From JAHFJA01 sp964357385 (GTDB lineage Bacteria; Patescibacteriota; Patescibacteriia; JACQRZ01): a DNA stretch of 23,522 nt. The notes beneath the pieces were generated by a model. It was not told where the DNA came from. It saw only the letters and a program-made list of their open reading frames with translations, and ran no database searches. Every line of letters begins with the position of its first letter. Positions within the stretch are counted from its first letter, which is position 1. A program made the translations under genes and the position numbers. Where the stretch lies: positions 1-23,522 of the forward strand of contig CAYHKW010000009.1 in NCBI GenBank assembly GCA_964357385.1, in the 5' to 3' direction. This document shows positions 1 to 6,292 of the stretch, one piece after another.

Positions 1-27
1 GTGCACGCACTAAATACTGCTCTATGA
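1..27 (+). CDS. C-terminal end of an upstream gene (partial)
   Basis: Frame 1 reads eight sense codons (VHALNTAL) and then TGA at 25-27. The stop overlaps the ATG at 24 in the ATGA arrangement typical of translationally coupled genes, so an upstream gene probably ends here in the same operon as the TPR gene. Too little is present to name a product, and the open frame could be chance. Confidence 0.4.
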   Translation: MHALNTAL

Positions 28-884
28 TGTCTGTAATTATCTCTATTTTGCTTTTAGTAACGTGCCTTGTGGTAATTGGTTTGATTGTTGGCCGCAAGTT
101 GACAGTACTCTCCTCAATTGATACCGAAACCCTTCCTGAGGAGCGCGCACGCGCCGTAAAGAATAAAATTATTGCCGATCGCATAGATCGAAAATTACAT
201 ACTGCACGTAAAATGGCATCAGTGATCACTTCGCCCATATCACTATTTCGTAAGAACTTGGGTCAGAAGATGGGCGCTCTTCAAAAAGGGGTAGTTGAAT
301 TGCGAGAAAAACAACGAAGAGCAGCGGTGATTGGTGGTGCGGTTGCGAGTGGTGATGAACCTGAACGCAGGCAAGAGGTAGCAAGTACACTGATGGAGCA
401 GGCTGAAGAATTAGCAAACGAAGATCGTTTTAGCGAAGCAGAAAAACGATACATTGACATCATTGCATTGGATAGCAATAATCTGGAGGCATATGAAGGG
501 CTTGCGGGGATCTATCGAACGCAAAAGGAATGGGAACAAGCAAGCGAAGTATTGGAATATCTTTGTAAAAAAGAGCGTGAGATTATTGAGACAACCCCCA
601 TCGAGGAACTAGGACAACTTCCTGCACGATTTGCAAAACATCTGTATGAACTTTCAGGAGTCCATCATGTGCTTGATAACAACGACAAAGCATTGGAGGA
701 AATTTTGGAAGCGGTGAGTTTGGATAAAAATAATCCAAAGTTACTCGATGCATTGGTGGAAATGTATGTGTTTCAAAAACAGCGACTCCGTGCTGAACGA
801 GCATTGGAACAACTTCGACGCGCTAACCCTGAGAATAAAAAACTCGGCGAGCTTGAAGCAAGGATCGCTGAATTATCGTATTAA
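24..884 (+). CDS. Membrane-anchored TPR-repeat protein
   Basis: This 286-residue protein has one hydrophobic N-terminal helix (about residues 3-23) followed by a basic stretch, so it is probably anchored in the membrane with the rest in the cytoplasm. Residues about 118-285 are helical and repeat-like, with TPR-type signatures: a unit with A-x-x-x-Y near DRFSEAEKRYIDIIALD, then EAYEGLAGIY, NDKALEEILEAVSLD and RAERALEQLRRANPENK. TPR domains are protein-docking scaffolds, so a role in assembling a membrane complex is likely but the partner is unknown. Two adjacent ATGs (24 and 27) could start it. ATG 24 overlaps the stop of an upstream frame, which suggests translational coupling. It lies 51 bases before tRNA-Thr. 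The TPR call is by eye; the exact repeat number is uncertain. Confidence 0.75.
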   Translation: MMSVIISILLLVTCLVVIGLIVGRKLTVLSSIDTETLPEERARAVKNKIIADRIDRKLHTARKMASVITSPISLFRKNLGQKMGALQKGVVELREKQRRAAVIGGAVASGDEPERRQEVASTLMEQAEELANEDRFSEAEKRYIDIIALDSNNLEAYEGLAGIYRTQKEWEQASEVLEYLCKKEREIIETTPIEELGQLPARFAKHLYELSGVHHVLDNNDKALEEILEAVSLDKNNPKLLDALVEMYVFQKQRLRAERALEQLRRANPENKKLGELEARIAELSY

Positions 885-891
885 CCACCCC

Positions 892-920
892 TTTACAAAA
901 CAGACGGGCGGTGATATTAT
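892..920 (+). promoter_or_regulatory. Sigma-70-type promoter for tRNA-Thr(GGT)
   Basis: TTTACA at 892-897 and TATTAT at 915-920 are separated by 17 bases. The predicted start near 927 is about 9 bases before the mature tRNA 5' end. Confidence 0.6.
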
Positions 921-935
921 TTTCATATTATAAAT

Positions 936-1008
936 GCTGACATAGCTCAGTTGGTAGAGCACGTCCTTGGTAAGGACGAGGTCTCGGGTTCAAGCCCCGA
1001 TGTCAGCT
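936..1008 (+). tRNA. tRNA-Thr (anticodon GGT)
   Basis: A full cloverleaf can be drawn: a 7-bp acceptor stem GCTGACA/TGTCAGC, D arm GCTC/GAGC, anticodon stem CGTCC/GGACG around the loop TTGGTAA (anticodon GGT at 969-971), and T arm TCGGG/CCCGA with loop TTCAAGC. All stems are perfectly paired. The base after the acceptor stem is T (discriminator U73) and CCA is not encoded, so it must be added enzymatically. Confidence 0.96.
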
Positions 1009-1010
1009 TA

Positions 1011-1040
1011 TTTTCATAAAACAACGTTTTCACGTATAAT
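1011..1040 (+). promoter_or_regulatory. Promoter of the DsbA-like gene
   Basis: A perfect -10 TATAAT lies at 1035-1040, with TTTTCA at 1011-1016 about 18 bases upstream. It starts directly after tRNA-Thr, so the following gene need not depend on tRNA read-through. Confidence 0.6.
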
Positions 1041-1070
1041 AAGTCTATTATCATTTACCCATGCGTCACT

Positions 1071-1877
1071 ATGGATGAAACAACAAACGTGCCCACCAAT
1101 GAGCCAATGAGCGCTCCGCAAACTATTTCGGGGAATAAATTTTCGCCCAAAGCGAGCTTTTTCATGGGTCTTGGTACAGGATTTTTTGGAATTTGTACTA
1201 TAGGTTTCTTTGTTCTCTTGGGAGTCTTTTTAACAGGAAATGACAAGCCATCATCGGCACAAGCTGATGTTGCCGCACCCACAGTTGCTCCCGCAACAGC
1301 TCCGACAGAGGCAGCACCGGCAGCACCAATTTCAGTCAAAGGGTATCAAAAAGATGATCATCTGTATGGTGATGCAAAAGCTCCTATCACTTTACTCGTA
1401 TTCTCAGATACAGAATGTCCGTTTTGTAAACGATTTCACCCAACCATGAAGCAAGTGGTAGACGCATACAAAGGAAAAGTAAATTTGGTATACCGACATT
1501 TTCCACTTGAACAACTTCATAGCAAAGCACCAAAAGAAGCAGAGGCAACCGAGTGTGCGGCAGAGCTGGGAGGAAATGCTGGCTTCTGGAAATATCTTGA
1601 CCGTATGATGGAGATTACGCCATCTAATGATGGTTTGGATCCTGCTAAACTCCCGGAAATTGCAAAAGAAGTCGGTCTTGACCAAAAGAAATTCGAAGAG
1701 TGCTACAAGTCGGGAAAGTATGCGGGCAAAGTACAGGCCCAATACAATGAAGGGCTTGCTGCAGGCGCACAAGGAACACCGTATGGCATTATTCTGGCAG
1801 GCGATCAAAAGATTCCAATTCCTGGAGCAGTACCACTTGAACAGATCAAAGCTACAATCGATCCGTTCATAAAATAA
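1071..1877 (+). CDS. Membrane-anchored DsbA-like thiol-disulfide oxidoreductase
   Basis: This 268-residue protein has a short polar N-terminus, one transmembrane helix (about residues 28-55), an Ala/Pro-rich linker (about 60-88) and a thioredoxin-fold domain of the DsbA/BdbD type. The redox motif C116-P-F-C119 follows the strand LLVFSDTE, and GTPYGII near residue 237 is the cis-proline loop. Two further cysteines, in TECAAELG and FEECYKSG, sit where many DsbA-family proteins of this class carry a second pair. The protein should face the cell exterior and form or exchange disulfides in envelope proteins. No DsbB or VKOR partner is visible here. The start was taken as the ATG at 1071, after a good promoter. 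There is no strong Shine-Dalgarno site. The fold assignment is firm; direction of electron flow (oxidase or isomerase) is not shown. Confidence 0.9.
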   Translation: MDETTNVPTNEPMSAPQTISGNKFSPKASFFMGLGTGFFGICTIGFFVLLGVFLTGNDKPSSAQADVAAPTVAPATAPTEAAPAAPISVKGYQKDDHLYGDAKAPITLLVFSDTECPFCKRFHPTMKQVVDAYKGKVNLVYRHFPLEQLHSKAPKEAEATECAAELGGNAGFWKYLDRMMEITPSNDGLDPAKLPEIAKEVGLDQKKFEECYKSGKYAGKVQAQYNEGLAAGAQGTPYGIILAGDQKIPIPGAVPLEQIKATIDPFIK

Positions 1878-1892
1878 TTCTCTAGAATCACG

Positions 1893-1920
1893 CAAAACGA
1901 CCTCACTTGGGGTCGTTTTG
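1893..1920 (+). terminator. Intrinsic terminator after the DsbA-like gene
   Basis: CAAAACGACC (1893-1902) pairs perfectly with GGTCGTTTTG (1911-1920) across an 8-base loop. The T run is inside the 3' arm and there is no long U tract after it. The 3' arm overlaps the -35 box of the next promoter. Confidence 0.7.
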
Positions 1921-1946
1921 ACATATACAAAGTTTTTCTTTACAAT
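1918..1946 (+). promoter_or_regulatory. Consensus promoter for tRNA-Tyr
   Basis: TTGACA at 1918-1923 and TACAAT at 1941-1946 have a 17-base spacer. The predicted start near 1953 gives a leader of about 34 bases before the tRNA. The -35 box shares bases 1918-1920 with the terminator stem of the gene before. Confidence 0.65.
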
Positions 1947-1986
1947 GATATTAAATGAGCCATTTGGCCATTGTTTTATTACAAAT

Positions 1987-2311
1987 GGGCGGTTACCGAA
2001 GTGGTCAACCGGGGCAGACTGTCAACAAAGGCAGCTTTATTGAGTAATCAATATCGAACAATTGGGTGAATTCGGGGAAACCCTATAAAAAGGGCAATCC
2101 CGAGCCAAGCCAGGAAGGGTTCTACTGATAGTGGAAGTTTCCTGGAAGGTGTAGAGACTAGTGAGTGAGTCCCAACGATAATCTCACAAATAGCGCCCAA
2201 CCCCACTCAAAAAGAGTGGGTGATGATATAGTCCACGCTTCCTGGAAACAGGGGATCACGTGAAATCTGCTGGCATCGCCTTCGAAGGTTCGAATCCTTC
2301 ACCGCCCACCA
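1987..2311 (+). tRNA. tRNA-Tyr (anticodon GTA) split by a group I intron
   Basis: The exons are 1987-2022 and 2263-2311. Joined, they give a normal class II tRNA: acceptor GGGCGGT/ACCGCCC, anticodon stem GCAGA/TCTGC around the loop CTGTAAA (anticodon GTA), a variable arm with GGC-ATC-GCC, T arm GAAGG/CCTTC with loop TTCGAAT, discriminator A and an encoded CCA. The anticodon arm and T arm closely resemble known bacterial tRNA-Tyr. Position 2022 is the middle anticodon base (T35), so the intron separates the second and third anticodon bases. The gene cannot make a functional tRNA unless the intron is removed. No second tRNA-Tyr is seen in this window. It is followed 25 bases later by tRNA-Thr(TGT), probably on the same transcript. 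Confidence 0.93.
2023..2262 (+). other. Group I self-splicing intron (IC3-like), no ORF
   Basis: The intron is 240 bases. The 5' exon ends in T2022, which can form the expected U-G wobble in P1: CTGT (2019-2022) with GCAG (2031-2034). The intron ends in G2262. Helices found by eye: P3 TTGGG (2062-2066)/CCCAA (2171-2175); P4 TTCGGG (2071-2076)/CCCGAG (2099-2104); P5 CCCT (2081-2084)/AGGG (2091-2094); P6 extension CCAGGAA (2110-2116)/TTCCTGG (2139-2145); P7 GACTA (2156-2160)/TAGTC (2229-2233); P8 CCCACTC (2202-2208)/GAGTGGG (2214-2220); P9 CCTG-GAAA-CAGG (2241-2252). The P, Q, R and S core elements are recognisable, notably GTAGAGACTA and GATGATATAGTCC. The Q region with GAGCCAAGCC resembles the cyanobacterial tRNA-Leu intron, hence the IC3-like call. 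No homing endonuclease is encoded, so it is not mobile by itself. Exact helix borders, especially P3 and P8, need folding software. Confidence 0.92.
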
Positions 2312-2336
2312 CCGTACGATACCCTCAAGGGTATAT

Positions 2337-2409
2337 GCCACCTTAGCTCAGCTGGTAGAGCAACACTTTTGTAAAGTGAAGGTCCTGGGTTCGAATCCCT
2401 GAGGTGGCT
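2337..2409 (+). tRNA. tRNA-Thr (anticodon TGT)
   Basis: The acceptor stem GCCACCT/AGGTGGC is perfect, and the D arm is GCTC/GAGC. The anticodon loop TTTGTAA gives TGT. The anticodon stem ACACT/AGTGA has an A-A mismatch at its first pair, and the T stem CTGGG/CCCTG has a T-T mismatch. As in the other tRNA-Thr here, the discriminator is T and CCA is not encoded. Likely functional, though less well paired than its neighbours. Confidence 0.92.
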
Positions 2410-2431
2410 TATCCGCCTTTTAGCATAAGGC

Positions 2432-2460
2432 TTGATCAATTTTTCAATTCATGTTATAGT
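2432..2460 (+). promoter_or_regulatory. Promoter of rpmG
   Basis: TTGATC at 2432-2437 and TATAGT at 2455-2460 have a 17-base spacer, 22 bases before the rpmG ATG. The weak stem GCCTT/AAGGC just upstream (about 2416-2430) may end the tRNA transcript. Confidence 0.6.
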
Positions 2461-2482
2461 GTCGGCACCTATTTAAACCACT

Positions 2483-2638
2483 ATGTCACAAGATAATCTC
2501 ATAAAAATGGAGTGCGGCAATTGTTCCCAGATAGGGTATTACACCTATAAGAACAAGAAAAAGCTCAAAAATCGTCTTGAGCTTAAGAAATATTGCAAAA
2601 CCTGCCGTGTCCATCAAAGCCACAAAGAAACAAAGTAA
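2483..2638 (+). CDS. rpmG: 50S ribosomal protein L33
   Basis: This 51-residue basic protein begins MSQDNLIKMECGNCS and ends HKETK. It has the L33 layout: a first C-x-x-C (C11, C14), the central Y-Y-T-Y-K-N-K-K segment, and a second C-x-x-C (KYCKTC) that together form a zinc ribbon, so this is the zinc-binding form. L33 sits in the large subunit near the E site. Its length is normal for the family. It has its own promoter after the tRNAs and a strong terminator behind it, so it is probably monocistronic. In many bacteria rpmG is followed by secE and nusG; that is not the case here. Confidence 0.93.
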   Translation: MSQDNLIKMECGNCSQIGYYTYKNKKKLKNRLELKKYCKTCRVHQSHKETK

Positions 2639-2648
2639 ACGAACGTGC

Positions 2649-2674
2649 AAAAGCTCGCTGAGATGCGAGTTTTT
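2649..2674 (+). terminator. Intrinsic terminator of rpmG
   Basis: CTCGC (2654-2658) pairs with GCGAG (2665-2669) around TGAGAT. AAAAG before and TTTTT after extend the stem and supply the U tract. Confidence 0.85.
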
Positions 2675-2708
2675 GTATTTAAATGCGTAAAGCGGAATTA
2701 TAGAGCAT

Positions 2709-3395
2709 ATGGAAACACCACTTCAACATATTGGTATCATCATGGACGGCAATCGTCGCTGGGCAAAGGATAACAGCCTCCCAACCCTTGAGGGGTATGA
2801 TGAGGGTGAGCGAACATTGTCTGATATTGTTGATCACTGTAAAAAACGAGGGATTTCTGTTTTGACCGTATTTGCATTTTCGACGGAAAACTGGAAACGT
2901 ACCCCCGATGAGGTTAAATATCTCATGGATTTGTTTTCAAAGATGATTCGTGATCGCGCAGAACGATTAATTCAAGAACATGTACGAGTTCAATTTATTG
3001 GTGACCTGAGTGAATTTTCGCCAACACTTCATAAGGCGATGCTTGATCTTATGGAAAAAACAAAAGACCACACTTCGTTTACATTCAATATTGCAGTCAA
3101 TTATGGCGGCCGTGCAGAAATTTTAAATGCAATTCGCTGCATTAATAAAGCAGGGATTGACCCGAATACGCTTACCGAAGAAGAATTTTCAAACTATCTC
3201 TACACAGCAGGATTGCCTGATCCCGATCTCATTATCCGTACGTCAGGCGAGCAACGGCTTTCTAATTTCCTTACATGGCAGAGTGCCTATAGCGAATTTT
3301 ATTTTATAGACATCCATTGGCCGGATTTCACTCCAACAGAGCTTGATAAGGCGATTGAGGACTATACGCAGCGTCAACGTCGTTTTGGTAAGTAA
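2709..3395 (+). CDS. uppS: Isoprenyl transferase (undecaprenyl diphosphate synthase)
   Basis: This enzyme condenses isopentenyl diphosphate units in cis onto farnesyl diphosphate, giving the C55 carrier lipid for peptidoglycan and other envelope polymers. It acts at the cytoplasmic face of the membrane. The 228-residue protein has the family signature HIGIIMDGNRRWAK at 7-20, with the Mg-binding Asp at D13 and the following Asn and Arg pair. It has the FAFSTENWKR motif near residues 56-65, and RTSGEQRLSNF from R177 (substrate phosphate binding) followed by the YSEFYF segment. Length is close to the usual 230-250. A possible -10 (TATAGA, 2699-2704) ends only a few bases before the ATG, so the transcript could be almost leaderless, but no good -35 was found. 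A DUF167 gene follows after 2 bases. The downstream WecA/TagO-like gene would use the same lipid. Confidence 0.96.
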   Translation: METPLQHIGIIMDGNRRWAKDNSLPTLEGYDEGERTLSDIVDHCKKRGISVLTVFAFSTENWKRTPDEVKYLMDLFSKMIRDRAERLIQEHVRVQFIGDLSEFSPTLHKAMLDLMEKTKDHTSFTFNIAVNYGGRAEILNAIRCINKAGIDPNTLTEEEFSNYLYTAGLPDPDLIIRTSGEQRLSNFLTWQSAYSEFYFIDIHWPDFTPTELDKAIEDYTQRQRRFGK

Positions 3396-3397
3396 CC

Positions 3398-3679
3398 ATG
3401 GAATATCCGCGTATAGAGGAATTAACAAAAGAGCTAGGGGCGAAAGGTTCCGTCTCTTTTTCTGTTTCCGTCCATCCGGGGGCTCGTACAACAGGCATTC
3501 AGAGCATATTTGAAAATGGGGTCATAAAAATAAACATTACAAAACCTGCCGATCAAGGCAAAGCAAATAAGGAACTGATTCGATTTCTTGCAGAGATATT
3601 CGGTGTATCGCAGGTGTATGTCGACATTATCACGGGCGAAACTTCTCGTCTGAAAGGCATACGAATAACAAGGCAATAA
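3398..3679 (+). CDS. DUF167 (YggU-type) protein
   Basis: This 93-residue protein carries the DUF167 pattern: a strand with VSVHPGARTTGI, then INITKPADQGKANKELIRFLAEIFGV (the conserved P-x-x-x-G-K-A-N block), then DIITGETSRLKGIRI (G-x-x-S-R-x-K). The family is widespread with a solved fold but no settled function. The start lies 2 bases after the uppS stop, so the two are almost certainly cotranscribed. DUF167 genes occur beside many kinds of partner, so the pairing with uppS is not strong functional evidence. Confidence 0.92.
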   Translation: MEYPRIEELTKELGAKGSVSFSVSVHPGARTTGIQSIFENGVIKINITKPADQGKANKELIRFLAEIFGVSQVYVDIITGETSRLKGIRITRQ

Positions 3680-3691
3680 AGAGGCATGGGG

Positions 3692-3717
3692 AGGGCATGT
3701 GTGAATATGCCTTTTTT
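3692..3717 (+). terminator. Terminator of the uppS unit
   Basis: GGCAT (3694-3698) pairs with ATGCC (3707-3711). The pairing can be extended by A3692 and G3693 with T residues, and a run of six T follows. Confidence 0.75.
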
Positions 3718-3718
3718 G

Positions 3719-3747
3719 TTGTTCGTTCAAGTATTTTATGGTACACT
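3719..3747 (+). promoter_or_regulatory. Promoter of the DUF4012 operon
   Basis: TTGTTC (3719-3724) and TACACT (3742-3747) have a 17-base spacer, and TG at 3739-3740 makes an extended -10. TATAAG at 3751-3756 is an alternative -10. Confidence 0.45.
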
Positions 3748-3787
3748 GCGTATAAGGAAAAATCTTATTTTGTAGAAAAAAGTAGCG

Positions 3788-6289
3788 ATGCGCCAGACTG
3801 TTTCACAGTGGAAACGGCACCTTCATAGCGTGTATCAATTACACGGAGACCGGCTTTTTATTCTTGATTTTTTGATACTCGTTTCATGGTTATTGCAATG
3901 CATCTCCGAAGCACTGTTATTGATTGTACGATCAATAATCGGAGCAACTCGTTGGGCAGCAGAGGTAACATATCGCTTGCTATCATTTTTTGGATATACG
4001 TTTGCGTTTGTAACAAAATCAGCGGGGCGTACTGCAGCAAAGGCCGTAGTATTGTCAGGAAAAACCACTATATCAACGTCAGCACATACGGCACACCTGA
4101 CAAAAAAAGCAGGTCGTGGGGTGGCGCATGCAGTCTTGGTTGTTATTGATTTTCTCGGCGAAGTAACTGTTCGTGCTGTTGTGTGGTCATTTCGTTTGGT
4201 AATGTGGCCGTTTGTGGTATTGGGTCGCATCGTGTTTGCATCTACACGGTTCCTATTTGGCAATGCAAGTCGTGCAGGAGGTGATACGGTTGAGTTCTTT
4301 ACCTCGTTTCACCCTATTCACCCGCCACGCGGATGGCAGGCAACGTTGATCAGTTTTGTCATTATGGCAATTGTTCTGATTACTCCGTTTACTGCGGTAC
4401 AATCACTTCGCGCAATGGAGCAGGTAAAAGAAGATACGGTAACGCATGCAATGAGTGGCGTTGATGCATTTGCAAAAGGCCAAGATGCATTATTAAACAA
4501 AGATGTAGGAAGTGCGAATACCTATTTCAATGAAAGCTATCAACGTTTTTTGGAAGCAGAGGGAGCCTTGGTCTCTATCCCATCATTTGTATTCAACATT
4601 GCCCAATATATTCCTGGCATGGGGAAAGAAGCATCAGAAGGGAGAAAACTTTTAGAAGCAGGGAAAGAGATTTCTCAGGCAGGGCAATATCTTACTACCG
4701 CCTTTGATCCACTTCTTCATATGGATGGATTTTCTTCCCGTTCGCTGCTTGCTATTGCAAATAATACTCAAGAATCTTTGGCGCAAGCTCTTCCGCACTT
4801 ACAGCGCGCATCCGATGCGGTTGAAAGCGTCGACCCTTCTTTTTTGCCAGAACACCAACAGGAATTATTGGTCAAAGCCCGTCATCAACTACCCATGGTA
4901 GTAGCAACCGCCCGTGATCTTTCCAATGCATTGACAGTATTACACAATGCATTGGGTGCTGATCAAAAAAAACGCTATTTAGTTATCTTGCAAAACAACA
5001 CCGAAATACGCCCCACCGGAGGGTTTATTGGGAGTTTTGCGTTGATTGACATAGATCGAGGGGTTATTACCTCGATAGAGATCCCTCAGGGGGGGTCATA
5101 CGATCTCCAGGGGCAGTTATCGAGCCACGTAATCTCTCCTGATCCACTGCACTTGCTTAATCCTCATTGGCAGTTTCAAGATGCAAACTGGTTTCCTGAT
5201 TTTCCTACTTCAGCAAAAAAACTTGAGTGGTTTTTTGAAAAATCAGGAGGGTCAACGGTTGATGGAGTAATCGCCATCAACGCAAAAATGGGTGCTGATA
5301 TTTTGAAATTGACCGGCCCTATCGAGATGCCTGCATACAACAAAACAATCACTGCTGATAATTTTTTACTTGAAATTCAAAAAGCTGTTGAAATTGAATA
5401 TGATCGCGTTGAGAATAAACCAAAAAAACTCATTTCTGATCTGATTCCTGAAGTTATTACTCGATTGAGTAAAACCACTACGCAAGATTATGGAATCCTC
5501 ATACAAACGTTGGTACACTCGTTGAGCAGTAATGATATACAAGTATATTTGAATGACGAAACTGATCAAAAACACTTGAAAGATTTAGGGTTGGGGGGAC
5601 ACGTCAAAACATCGCCGCGTGATTACACTATGGTGGTGGATTCAAATATTGGCGGAGGAAAAACGGATGGAGTCATCCACACAAAAGCACATGAGTTGAT
5701 GGTGGTGAATGATGATGGCACAATTGATGTAACGATGCGCATGTGGCGCCAACATACAGGAGTAAGGGGTGAATTGTTTACGGGGGTCAATAATGTTGAT
5801 TATATGCGCATGTATGTACCGGAAGGTTCTCAATTGCTTTCAAGTCAGGGCTTTAATCCACCGGATAGATCCTTGTTTAAAAATCCTTCCTTAGATTTTC
5901 ATGATGATAATGATTTAACGGCAATACAAGGAAAAATCGCATATGATCCCCATGGGATGTACATCAATAATGAATTTGGGAAAACTGTATTTGGTAATTG
6001 GGTGCAAACAAAACCAGGACAAACGTCTTTGGTAGAAATAAAATATCGGCTCCCATTTACCGTAAGTGATTTGCAGACATCAGCTGGTGAGTATGGATAT
6101 ATGCTGCTTGTACAACGCCAATCAGCGTCGTCTATTAATGATTATTCCATCGACGTGGTACTGCCTTCGCAATATACCATGGCATGGACATTGCCAAAGG
6201 AAATGAATCGTATTGATCATACCTGGCATTGGGAATCAACCTCGTTTGAGGAAGATGCCTTGATTGCATTCCAATTTCATAAACAATAA
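3788..6289 (+). CDS. Large DUF4012 membrane protein
   Basis: This 833-residue protein starts with a region rich in hydrophobic helices (segments between about residues 20 and 155) and a clear transmembrane helix near 182-203. A helical extracytoplasmic segment (about 215-385) follows, then the DUF4012 core. The hallmark is Q-N-N-T-E-I-R-P-T-G-G-F-I-G-S-F beginning near residue 402, after KRYLVIL. The rest, to the C-terminus, is mixed beta/polar and would lie outside the cell. DUF4012 proteins are frequent in CPR bacteria and some Gram-positives and have no established biochemical function. It is the first of four tightly spaced genes and is followed after 3 bases by another single-helix surface protein. 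An envelope or surface role is inferred from topology and neighbours only. The N-terminal hydrophobic part is longer than in simple DUF4012 proteins. Confidence 0.88.
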   Translation: MRQTVSQWKRHLHSVYQLHGDRLFILDFLILVSWLLQCISEALLLIVRSIIGATRWAAEVTYRLLSFFGYTFAFVTKSAGRTAAKAVVLSGKTTISTSAHTAHLTKKAGRGVAHAVLVVIDFLGEVTVRAVVWSFRLVMWPFVVLGRIVFASTRFLFGNASRAGGDTVEFFTSFHPIHPPRGWQATLISFVIMAIVLITPFTAVQSLRAMEQVKEDTVTHAMSGVDAFAKGQDALLNKDVGSANTYFNESYQRFLEAEGALVSIPSFVFNIAQYIPGMGKEASEGRKLLEAGKEISQAGQYLTTAFDPLLHMDGFSSRSLLAIANNTQESLAQALPHLQRASDAVESVDPSFLPEHQQELLVKARHQLPMVVATARDLSNALTVLHNALGADQKKRYLVILQNNTEIRPTGGFIGSFALIDIDRGVITSIEIPQGGSYDLQGQLSSHVISPDPLHLLNPHWQFQDANWFPDFPTSAKKLEWFFEKSGGSTVDGVIAINAKMGADILKLTGPIEMPAYNKTITADNFLLEIQKAVEIEYDRVENKPKKLISDLIPEVITRLSKTTTQDYGILIQTLVHSLSSNDIQVYLNDETDQKHLKDLGLGGHVKTSPRDYTMVVDSNIGGGKTDGVIHTKAHELMVVNDDGTIDVTMRMWRQHTGVRGELFTGVNNVDYMRMYVPEGSQLLSSQGFNPPDRSLFKNPSLDFHDDNDLTAIQGKIAYDPHGMYINNEFGKTVFGNWVQTKPGQTSLVEIKYRLPFTVSDLQTSAGEYGYMLLVQRQSASSINDYSIDVVLPSQYTMAWTLPKEMNRIDHTWHWESTSFEEDALIAFQFHKQ

Positions 6290-6292
6290 CGT

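Noticed and set aside
2023..2262. Homing endonuclease or maturase inside the intron
   Set aside because: The intron is only 240 bases and has no open frame of useful length.
2020..2265. Splicing of the tRNA after T2020 to give anticodon TGA (Ser)
   Set aside because: The variable arm and T arm match tRNA-Tyr, the P1 pairing with a U-G wobble places the 5' site after T2022, and the intron should end in G2262, giving GTA.
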